Shown here one piece after another: positions 1 through 5,276 of a stretch of DNA of 8,326 nucleotides. Made by a program: the position numbers and the translations under genes. The stretch comes from DASXMX01 sp036794395 (GTDB lineage: Bacteria > Planctomycetota > Phycisphaerae > Tepidisphaerales > Tepidisphaeraceae), in NCBI GenBank assembly GCA_036794395.1, contig DAIRGS010000306.1, positions 1-8,326 on the forward strand. Reading direction: 5' to 3'. Each line of letters begins with the position of its first letter. The first letter of the stretch is position 1. The notes under the pieces are model-generated. The model made no database searches. It was not told the DNA's origin and saw only the letters and a program-made list of their open reading frames with translations.

Positions 1-71
1 CGATCCATAACCCCGCCCACAGCCGACTCAGACCCGTTTCTTCGCGACCCACCGGGGAGCGCTTTCCCGAC

Positions 72-127
72 CGAAAATCGAAAACCGCAAATCCACACCT
101 GCCCCCGCCCACTCCCTACTGCCCATA
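72..127. repeat. Degenerate heptanucleotide repeats
   Basis: Bases 72-92 read as three consecutive 7-base units, CGAAAAT, CGAAAAC and CGCAAAT. Bases 107-127 read as GCCCACT, CCCTACT and GCCCATA. GCCCACT is the exact reverse complement of the AGTGGGC unit in the array near 7465-7482, so the two loci may belong to one family. The copies are degenerate, and chance similarity in C-rich DNA is possible. Confidence 0.4.
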
Positions 128-140
128 CTGCCCCGCCGCC
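124..140. repeat. 17-base direct repeat, copy 1
   Basis: CATACTGCCCCGCCGCC occurs here and again, identically, at 352-368 inside the 3' end of the WYL regulator. The 228-base offset brackets the repeat-rich segment 141-351. Read on the minus strand from this copy, the regulator's frame would end two codons later at a TAG (A-G-Q-Y-G-Q-stop), which hints that this copy could be the original 3' end. Confidence 0.6.
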
Positions 141-169
141 CCGAAATGGCAAAGGCTCAAACTGTTTGC

Positions 170-236
170 TTTATCTGTGTCCATCTGTCTTTATCTGTGG
201 CGAATTGGATTTCTCCGTGCCCTCCTTGCCTCCGTG
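170..236. repeat. ATCTGTG/CTCCGTG short tandem repeats
   Basis: ATCTGTG-type units start at 173, 183 and 193, a 10-base period. They are followed by CTCCGTG, CTCCTTG and CTCCGTG at 213, 222 and 230. Bases 173-188 (ATCTGTGTCCATCTGT) match 3130-3145 exactly, and the reverse complement matches the array at 2963-2989. From general knowledge, such strings are common intergenic repeats in large bacterial genomes and give spurious ORFs in all frames. Confidence 0.7.
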
Positions 237-289
237 TTGAACAATCTTGGAACGCAAGCCGGGCCATACACAACGCAAGAATACGATAA

Positions 290-330
290 ATGTCACATAG
301 GTTGTGACAAAAACTGTGACATTTGTGACA
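290..330. repeat. TGTGACA repeat cluster
   Basis: TGTCACA lies at 291-297, and TGTGACA at 303-309, 315-321 and 324-330. The first two form a 7-base inverted repeat with a 5-base spacer (TAGGT). Two readings are possible: a decayed short tandem repeat, or a set of operator half-sites. The position just beyond the stop codon of the WYL gene and the repeat-rich setting favour the first. Confidence 0.5.
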
Positions 331-331
331 T

Positions 332-1325
332 TCACCCCCCGGCGCGGGCGTCATACTGCCCCGCCGCCGCCGCCTGAAGCGCGCATACCCGCTCCGCCAA
401 TTCCCCCGGCTCAATCACCCGGCAGTGCGGGCCGTACCCCAGAATCCACCACACAATCTCCTCCAACCCATCCACCTCAAACCCGGCCACAATCGACCCA
501 TCCTCCAGCCACTCAATCACCTGGCTGTCGTGCCAATGCGTATCCGCCACCGTTTCCGCCACGGCTGGCGCAAAATGTAATTTGATCCCATACATCGTCC
601 CCGACGGCATCATCCGCCACGCCTTGCCGAAGTGCCCATCCAGCGAAAACTCATCGGGAATCATGTACGGCTTATCGATCGACCCGCACCGCGTGAACCG
701 GCTCAACTTCAACGTCCGCACCTCACTTCGACCATGGTGCAACCCAATCACGTACCACGCCCGCTGACCGAAATACAGTGCGTAGGGGTCAAACCGAAAC
801 CGGCCCGAATCGCCCGACGATGCCGATTTGCGGCTTGAAGATTCATACTCACATTCCACCGCCCGACGAGAGTGGATCGCATTGCGCATGTAGCCGTACA
901 CGTCGACAGTGGGCTCGTTCGACGTTCGCGCCAGCGAGACTTCGACATGCGGCATCACTTTCGTTGATCATCTCCGCAATCTGCCGCGGCAGAATCGCGC
1001 GTAACTTTGCCGCTGCCTTTCCCGCCTCGCCCATGTGTGAAATCTGCTCGTCGGCCCCCACGCGATCGGCCAATATCAGCATGGCCATCGCTTCTTCCAG
1101 AGTCAGATCCACCGGCCGGAGAAAAAAGTCTCTCCGGATGAGGTAACCGCCCGACTCGGGGTCATGCCAAACCGGCACGCCCGCCCCTTCGAGCATGTTC
1201 AGATCGCGATAAATGTTTCGTTCGGTTGTATCGCAGAGCTCTCCCAATCGTTTTGCATTCAGGCCCTTTGAGCCCTGGATCAGCGTGATCAGTTTAAGCA
1301 GCCGGTGAACGCGGGTGTATTTCAT
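332..1325 (-). pseudogene. WYL-domain transcriptional regulator, frameshifted
   Basis: This encodes a DeoR/HTH_11-type winged-helix protein followed by WYL and WCX-like regions, a family of ligand-responsive DNA-binding regulators. The first frame starts at the ATG at 1325, with AAGGGG seven bases upstream, and runs 122 codons to the break; its HTH lies at about residues 23-45 (ERNIYRDLNML). The second frame (958-332) carries FDPYALYFGQRAWYV, so WYV replaces the canonical WYL, and a C-terminal part with GLEEIVWWILGYGPHCRVIEP. Dropping one A from the run at 959-961 joins the frames as INE-VMPHVEV, giving 330 residues, normal for the family. Unrepaired, the first frame stops at 849 (158 aa), and the second has TGA at 970-968 just upstream of its only early start, a GTG at 958. 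True pseudogene, sequencing error and separate expression of the two halves cannot be distinguished here. Target and ligand are unknown. Confidence 0.85.
352..368. repeat. 17-base direct repeat, copy 2
   Basis: This is an identical copy of 124-140. It lies inside the last codons of the WYL regulator, where it encodes the alanine-rich A-A-A-G-Q-Y tail on the minus strand. Confidence 0.6.
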
Positions 1326-1376
1326 GAATCCCCTTATAATTGTTTCGGCAGTGGCGAAGCACAAGACTTAGACGCG

Positions 1377-1556
1377 ATGGGTGGTCCGGAATGGTATCTC
1401 CAGAGCCTCCTTGAAACCCAATGCGTCGACTCGGGAATCCCGCAATTTGTAATTGATGCCTGGATGGGCCACACCGGCAAACGGTCGATGGGCCGAACCT
1501 ATTACGGACTGACCGACGCCAAAAGTCAGGAGTACATGGGCCAAGTGAAATTCTAA
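1377..1556 (+). pseudogene. Tyrosine recombinase C-terminal remnant
   Basis: This frame ends in SGIPQFVIDAWMGHTGKRS, followed by MGRTYYGLTDAKSQEYM. That matches the last catalytic segment of tyrosine recombinases (phage integrase/Xer fold): a W-M-G-H motif followed 10-11 residues later by the tyrosine nucleophile, here one of two adjacent Tyr, and a short tail. Only about 60 residues are recognisable. The catalytic Arg-I, Lys and HxxR boxes are absent; where HxLR would align, the frame reads WYLQ. The frame is open back to about 1305, but that part lies antisense to the WYL gene and shows no integrase features. It is almost certainly non-functional. Its position 240 bases from the 3' end of tRNA-Ser fits a decayed integrative element. 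Identification is from the motif pattern only. Confidence 0.6.
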
Positions 1557-1583
1557 CAGGCGCGATGTGCCAAGGAGATTGTG

Positions 1584-1832
1584 ATGCAGATGAAGACATG
1601 GATGTTCACGGCTGTGATCGTGTGTTTGACCCTGGGATTGCTCGCTGCTGGCGTCCCCGTTCAACCCTTGATCATCGCCAATGTTGCGGAACGCTGCGAC
1701 CGGGCCAAAACCGGGGCAAGTCAGGGGCGAGCAGGGGAGTCCGCGTCACAAACGATGCCGCCCGCCGGAGTTGCGGCGGGCGGTGCGGTGAACACGGAGA
1801 GGGGGGGATTCGAACCCCCGTTAAGGATTTGA
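1584..1832 (+). CDS. Doubtful small secreted-peptide ORF
   Basis: This 82-residue ORF has a good ribosome binding site (AAGGAG at 1572-1577, six bases before the ATG at 1584) and a convincing signal-peptide-like start, MKTWMFTAVIVCLTLGLLAAG. The rest has no recognisable domain, and the last residues (RGGFEPPLRI) are the antisense translation of the tRNA-Ser gene, a common artefact. It may be the 5' remnant of a gene whose downstream part was lost when this junction formed, a genuine short secreted peptide, or noise. Alternative starts are the GTG at 1581 and the ATG at 1590. No function is proposed. Confidence 0.3.
   Translation: MQMKTWMFTAVIVCLTLGLLAAGVPVQPLIIANVAERCDRAKTGASQGRAGESASQTMPPAGVAAGGAVNTERGGFEPPLRI
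1758..1783 (-). terminator. Possible terminator hairpin of tRNA-Ser
   Basis: There is a perfect 10-bp GC-rich stem (CCGCCCGCCG with CGGCGGGCGG) and a 6-base loop. It begins 11 bases beyond the 3' end of the minus-strand tRNA-Ser. On the minus strand it is followed by CATCGTTTG, only a weak T-run, so the terminator call is tentative. On the plus strand no T-rich tail follows. Confidence 0.5.
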
Positions 1833-1885
1833 CTCCCTAAAACGGTTTAGCAAACCGTCGCCTTCAGCCACTCGGCCACCTCTCC
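1795..1885 (-). tRNA. tRNA-Ser (anticodon GCU)
   Basis: The 91-base gene folds into a complete class II tRNA. The acceptor stem GGAGAGG (1885-1879) pairs with CCTCTCC (1802-1796), with discriminator G at 1795. The anticodon loop TTTGCTAAA places GCT at 1851-1849. A long variable arm is present. The T-arm has a GGGGG/CCCCC stem around TTCGAAT. It reads AGC/AGU serine codons. The 3' CCA is not encoded (TGT follows the discriminator), so it must be added after transcription. Its 3' end faces the recombinase remnant, the usual geometry of tRNA-targeting integrative elements. Confidence 0.96.
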
Positions 1886-1900
1886 GGCGACGAGCGGAAA

Positions 1901-1929
1901 ATCATATCGGGTGGCAAAAGACCGGTCAA
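1901..1929 (-). promoter_or_regulatory. Sigma-70-type promoter of tRNA-Ser
   Basis: On the minus strand, TTGACC (1929-1924) is followed after exactly 17 bases by TATGAT (1906-1901). Each differs from the TTGACA/TATAAT consensus at one position. Transcription would start near 1894, about nine bases before the mature tRNA 5' end at 1885. This is the best promoter match I found in the window. Confidence 0.75.
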
Positions 1930-1989
1930 TGAAAAGCGGCCAGCTGTCCGTTGCCAGTGGGAAGTTGCACGCCTGGCTCCCCATCGCCG

Positions 1990-2916
1990 TTATTGCTGCC
2001 CCGTCCAGTTCTTTCCCACACCGGCCTGGCTAAACGCCTGGCGGATTTTTTCCGCCGCCTCCCGCGGCAGGGGGCCTTTGTTCGCATATGCGATGTTCGC
2101 TTTAGCATTTTCGGGGTTGGTCGTTCCGATGATGGCTGTGTGCACGCCGGGAATGCTCAGGGTGAATCGCAATGCCGCCTCCGGCCAAACCTGCTCGGGC
2201 GTTCCCGCGAATCCCAGATCGGCGGGGCTTAGCTTCATCGCCTTGAGGCGATTGTGATATTCGCTGGCGTAGTTGGCATAGATGCCGTGCTGGTCGGACG
2301 CATCTTTCCAGCCCGCGTTGGCGATCGGTCGCTTGGCGATCACACCCACGTTGTTCTTCCGCGCAATCGCCACCCCGCCATCAATGTTCGTCTGGTCGGC
2401 GACATTGATCGAAGTTTCAATCACCGCGATCTCAGGATGAGCGGCCGCGTAGCTGAGGGCATCGTTATCTCCGCTGTACCCCGCAAACCGAATCTTCCCC
2501 GCCTCGCGCGCCTTCACCAGCGCCCCGATCGCCTCGCCTTTCTTAAGCGTCGCAAGATCGCATGAATGAATCAGCATCACATCGAGATGATCGGTCTGAA
2601 GGCGTTTTAGCGCCCGATCCACAGCCGCTGTCACAACCTCAGCAGACCAGGCCGAGCCCGGCAGATCATCAAACGCCTGCCCGCACTTGGAAATCAGCAC
2701 ATACTCCTTCCGCCGGTGCCCCACGCTTTTCCCGATCGCTTCTTCCGATCCCGGATACGAAGCCGCGGTGTCGATCGCGTTGATCCCCGAATCCAGCAAC
2801 AGATTCAAAATCGTGGCGATCCGCTGCTGATCGGTTTTCAAATATCCAATCGGCCCCGCCCCAAACCCCAACGGCGAAACCTCAAATCCCGTCTTGCCAA
2901 ATGTTCGTTTTTCCAT
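1990..2916 (-). CDS. Aldo/keto reductase family oxidoreductase
   Basis: This predicted 308-residue cytoplasmic NAD(P)H-dependent reductase of the AKR (TIM-barrel) family has the classic tetrad in order: Asp49 (AIDTAASY), Tyr54, Lys77 (LISKCG) and His117 (LIHSCD). The opening MEKRTFGKTGFEVSPLGFG is typical, as is the late IPGVHTAIIGTTNPENAKAN segment, which binds the cofactor's adenosine phosphate in relatives. The start at 2916 matches the family N-terminus; the frame is open to 3045, but that extension is encoded by intergenic repeats. No Shine-Dalgarno sequence precedes the ATG. A TACAAT hexamer (2931-2926) lies nine bases upstream and may make the mRNA nearly leaderless. The substrate cannot be told from sequence. 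It converges with nothing and stands apart from YjbQ by 246 bases of repeats. Confidence 0.93.
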   Translation of the reverse strand: MEKRTFGKTGFEVSPLGFGAGPIGYLKTDQQRIATILNLLLDSGINAIDTAASYPGSEEAIGKSVGHRRKEYVLISKCGQAFDDLPGSAWSAEVVTAAVDRALKRLQTDHLDVMLIHSCDLATLKKGEAIGALVKAREAGKIRFAGYSGDNDALSYAAAHPEIAVIETSINVADQTNIDGGVAIARKNNVGVIAKRPIANAGWKDASDQHGIYANYASEYHNRLKAMKLSPADLGFAGTPEQVWPEAALRFTLSIPGVHTAIIGTTNPENAKANIAYANKGPLPREAAEKIRQAFSQAGVGKNWTGQQ

Positions 2917-2925
2917 GGTGCCGAG

Positions 2926-2931
2926 ATTGTA
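2926..2931 (-). promoter_or_regulatory. Candidate -10 element of the aldo/keto reductase gene
   Basis: TACAAT on the minus strand ends nine bases before the ATG at 2916, which would put the transcript start within about three bases of the start codon. The -35 region at 17-base spacing (TCTTCA) matches the consensus at only three positions, so the call rests on the -10 box and the lack of a ribosome binding site. Confidence 0.3.
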
Positions 2932-2958
2932 GGCACGGCGATCTCCGCTGAAGAGAAT

Positions 2959-3150
2959 TTGCCACAGATGGACACAGATGAACACAGATAAAACCAATGC
3001 CCAGAATTGGAATTGTTCGACCTGATACCCGCCCACAACTGTCATTCTGGAGCGCAGCGAAGGATCTGTTTTTCACGATGTGCCCCCGCATCAATCTGTT
3101 CGCCCCCACACACATAACCCAGCATTCCCATCTGTGTCCATCTGTGGCAA
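2959..3150. repeat. Composite repeat with 22-base terminal inverted repeats
   Basis: Bases 2959-2980 and 3129-3150 are perfect 22-base inverted copies built on CACAGATGGACACAGATG; the left copy continues with a third 10-base unit to 2989. The 148 bases between them include GTCATTCTGGAGCGCAGCGA followed by AGGATCTG (3041-3068), which resembles another widely dispersed intergenic string I know from many genomes. The whole fills the gap between the reductase and YjbQ genes. It has the layout of a miniature inverted-repeat element, but no target-site duplication was recognised, and chance arrangement of independent repeats is possible. Confidence 0.6.
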
Positions 3151-3162
3151 TAAATCCTTCCG

Positions 3163-3576
3163 TCATTCAAAACTGACAAGCTTGATGTACAGCTCCCGAT
3201 GACGCGGCCCATCGAATTCGCAGAAATAAATCCCCTGCCATCGCCCCAAGACAAGCCGGCCTTTTTCGATCAATACGATGACGCTATTCCCGGTCAGCGC
3301 GGTTTTAAGGTGGCTGTCGCTGTTGCCTTCGCCGTGCTGGTAATAAGCCTCATGCTTGGGGATCAATGTTTCAAGCTTGTGCAGCAGATCCGATTTAACA
3401 TCCGGGTCGGCATTCTCGTTGATCGTGATCGCCGCCGTGGTGTGTGGCACAAACGCGATGACCATGCCGTTCTCAATCTTCCGCGAACGCACGAGGGCCG
3501 CGATGCGATCGGTCACATCGATCATTTCGTTACGCGAATGGGTGTGGACGGATTCAGTATGAAGCGGGTGAGTCAT
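3163..3576 (-). CDS. yjbQ: YjbQ/UPF0047 family protein
   Basis: This 137-residue protein matches the UPF0047/YjbQ family over its full length. It has HTTAAITINENADPDV at 45-60, HGEGNSDSHLK at 81-91 and GRWQGIYFCEFDGPR at 111-125. His45, His81 and His89 fit the conserved putative metal/substrate site. Members are small trimeric cytoplasmic proteins; E. coli YjbQ has weak thiamine-phosphate-synthase activity, but the physiological role is not settled. The start at 3576 is the natural N-terminus. It has no Shine-Dalgarno sequence, and TACAAT lies five bases before the ATG. No thiamine genes are nearby, so context does not help with function. Confidence 0.95.
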   Translation of the reverse strand: MTHPLHTESVHTHSRNEMIDVTDRIAALVRSRKIENGMVIAFVPHTTAAITINENADPDVKSDLLHKLETLIPKHEAYYQHGEGNSDSHLKTALTGNSVIVLIEKGRLVLGRWQGIYFCEFDGPRHRELYIKLVSFE

Positions 3577-3581
3577 GACCG

Positions 3582-3587
3582 ATTGTA
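3582..3587 (-). promoter_or_regulatory. Candidate -10 element of yjbQ
   Basis: TACAAT on the minus strand is separated from the ATG at 3576 by only five bases (CGGTC). Transcription from it would begin at or about the start codon, giving a leaderless mRNA. No good -35 box is seen. The arrangement resembles that of the neighbouring reductase gene. Confidence 0.3.
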
Positions 3588-3719
3588 TGGATCGAGGTTG
3601 AGTGAAATGAAAACAGGCTCGCCGCGAAAAACGCCAACTATCGACCGCGGGATGTGCGACGAATCGATTGCACGGTACTCATCCCTTTGCAGCATGTCTT
3701 CCGACGGCAAGCTGTAATA

Positions 3720-4079
3720 TCAAGTGAGGGCTTGCGGCTTGTAATCCCATACATCCGGGGGAAAACACCAATTGAACACCTTCAGCGCCAGCAGCGCCAG
3801 GAAAAGCAGTAGGCCGCTCCCGCACAAGAGTATCTGCACTACGTCAATTATGGCCCGCCGGCTGTGGAGGATATATCGGGAATGTCCATGGTCACTCAGG
3901 CGGACCAAATGTGTGGCGTCTGGCACCTTCGTTCCGCCGTTGTAAATCACGATCCAGACGACCAGGAGAATCGGAAGCAACAGGAAGAACGCGCATCCCG
4001 ACACCATGAGGCAAATTACGATTGCGCGGTTAAGCGCACGGATGAACGGCCGTACTGCATTTCTTACCGACGTGGTCAC
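3720..4079 (-). CDS. Small membrane protein, function unknown
   Basis: This predicted 119-residue protein has two strong hydrophobic segments, about residues 20-46 (rich in L, V, I, F) and 78-103. A polar, Arg/His-containing stretch of about 30 residues lies between them. The first 18 residues carry four arginines and no acidic residue, which by the positive-inside rule would place both termini in the cytoplasm. No family is recognised. The start is uncertain: the GTG at 4079 gives the best positive N-terminus, but no clear ribosome binding site precedes it. It is transcribed away from the prepilin gene at 4229, with about 150 bases between the starts. Codon use looks like the neighbours. Functional assignment is not possible. 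Confidence 0.6.
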   Translation of the reverse strand: MTTSVRNAVRPFIRALNRAIVICLMVSGCAFFLLLPILLVVWIVIYNGGTKVPDATHLVRLSDHGHSRYILHSRRAIIDVVQILLCGSGLLLFLALLALKVFNWCFPPDVWDYKPQALT

Positions 4080-4228
4080 GAGGCTCGTATTTTAGCTGAT
4101 TGGGCAAGTGCGGGTGAAGCATGTTCCGCCCCGGCCGATCGCAAGTCTGTTCATCTCATGCCTGACCCAAGCGGTAAATTCCGGCTTGTATTTGAATGCA
4201 ACCGCGGAGGAGCAGGCACTATTAGGCC

Positions 4229-5140
4229 ATGAACCCCCGCAAGAACGAGACCGGATTTCGTCGCGGCTTTACGCTTATTGAGCTATTGGTGGTCATTGGG
4301 ATCATGATGGTGTTGATCGTCATGATTGCCGCGGGCGTGCGGCATACCAGGAGCCTTGCTCTCCGGCACGAAACCGAGGTCGAGCTAAAGATCTGCCAGG
4401 ACGTGCTTAACGAATACCGTGCCGTGAACGGGTACAAGAATATTCTCGGCGACATCAGTTCCCTGCAAACGGGAACCATCACGCTGCCGTCGCAGTGGAT
4501 GACAGGACAGTTCAATAGCCCCATGTTCGTCTATCCCAAAAACAATGGCGCCACGGAAGTGACCGCGCAGATCAATAACCCCGCGTCCACGCTCACCCTC
4601 GATAACTTTAAGGGCAGCCCCAATAACAAATTCGGGGCGGGCGGCCTCGGCAGCTTCGCTGACACCGGCGACCCGAACAATCCACGCTGGGCGTCTGATG
4701 CCGTGCGATGGAGCCAGGGTGTCATGTTCATCCTGTTGAAAGACCCGAAAAACCGGGCCTTGATCAGCAAGATCCCTCCCAATCGCCTTCTGGAGAACAT
4801 GTGCCCCCCGATTAACAGGTCAGGAGATGTTAACGGCACAGCCCCGCCGCCCTATTCAATTGATGCCGCGCTTCCCTTGGACGGCTGGGGAGACCCAATC
4901 ATCTTTGTCCCGCCCGGCGGAATGCACGTCTGGTCAGACCCCACCTACACGGATAAGTCGAACCGCAAAGACTGGGTGATTCGAACCTCAGGGATGTATG
5001 ATACGACAAAGCCCCTGCCGCCAGTTGGCCCCAACGATCACCCCTTTTTCGCCTCGGCCGGCCAGGACGGGTATTTCACACATGTTATGCACGGCGATGA
5101 CTTTGCCGTCGATAACCTCTACTCGTTCCAGTCACAATGA
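4229..5140 (+). CDS. Prepilin-like (type II pseudopilin) protein
   Basis: This 303-residue protein starts with a class III (prepilin-type) signal: basic RR just before Gly13, predicted prepilin-peptidase cleavage before Phe14, Glu at +5 (Glu18), then a hydrophobic helix to about residue 35. It should be inserted in the inner membrane, then cleaved and N-methylated. The C-terminal half has DGWGDP (218-223) and SAGQDG (276-281), which recall the DxWGxP and SAGPDG segments of GspG-like major pseudopilins, though it is about twice the length of GspG. The upstream GGAGGAG at 4206-4212 is rather far (16 bases) from the ATG. A second prepilin gene follows after 136 bases. No assembly ATPase or secretin gene is in the window, so the partner machine is unknown; Planctomycetes carry many orphan copies. 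Confidence 0.85.
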   Translation: MNPRKNETGFRRGFTLIELLVVIGIMMVLIVMIAAGVRHTRSLALRHETEVELKICQDVLNEYRAVNGYKNILGDISSLQTGTITLPSQWMTGQFNSPMFVYPKNNGATEVTAQINNPASTLTLDNFKGSPNNKFGAGGLGSFADTGDPNNPRWASDAVRWSQGVMFILLKDPKNRALISKIPPNRLLENMCPPINRSGDVNGTAPPPYSIDAALPLDGWGDPIIFVPPGGMHVWSDPTYTDKSNRKDWVIRTSGMYDTTKPLPPVGPNDHPFFASAGQDGYFTHVMHGDDFAVDNLYSFQSQ

Positions 5141-5165
5141 ACCGCATTTCGGTACCAAGTCCATT

Positions 5166-5253
5166 CCCGACGAAATCGGGGCTATACGGGATCGTTCAGG
5201 CTTACGAGAATTGAAAATCGGGCGGATTTGAATGCAAAGGCGGGTTAGCCCGC
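5166..5253. repeat. Three small hairpins between the prepilin genes
   Basis: Three short stem-loops occur in 88 bases. They are CCCGA/TCGGG with a CGAAA loop (5166-5180), AAATC/GATTT (5215-5229), and GCGGG/CCCGC with a TTAG loop (5240-5253). None has a T-run, so they are not good terminators. The third lies 11 bases before the AGGA ribosome binding site of the next gene and would sit in its 5' leader if the transcript begins upstream. They may be repeated extragenic palindromes. Confidence 0.4.
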
Positions 5254-5276
5254 ACTATCGGATGAGGAATTCGCCA

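Larger units (their letters stand above)
1..331. other. Gene-free, repeat-rich flank
   Basis: No convincing gene is seen here. The frame open from base 1 to the TGA at 238-240 translates to a low-complexity, proline-rich string and then a repeat-derived tail, with no recognisable domain. The stretch instead holds degenerate heptamers (72-127), a 10-base-period ATCTGTG array with CTCCGTG units (170-236), and a TGTGACA cluster (290-330), each listed separately. It lies downstream of the broken WYL regulator on the minus strand, so it may include that gene's transcript end, but no clear terminator with a T-run is visible. Confidence 0.7.

Noticed and set aside
1..240. Open frame from the left edge to the TGA at 238-240
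   Set aside because: The translation is proline-rich low complexity and then short-repeat sequence (ATCTGTG, CTCCGTG); no domain or gene-like composition.
170..330. CRISPR array
   Set aside because: The repeated units are only 7-10 bases, with no long conserved repeat and no unique spacers of 25-40 bases; no cas gene is present.
304..585. Proline-rich plus-strand ORF
   Set aside because: It is antisense to the WYL regulator's C-terminal domain, and its composition follows from the GC-skewed opposite strand.
1335..1340. TATAAT on the plus strand as a promoter
   Set aside because: No -35 element at 16-18 bases upstream, and the site lies in the leader of the opposite-strand WYL gene, before a dead recombinase fragment.
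2917..3045. N-terminal extension of the aldo/keto reductase
   Set aside because: The extra residues are encoded by the CACAGATG repeats; the family N-terminus MEKRTFGKTG begins at 2916.
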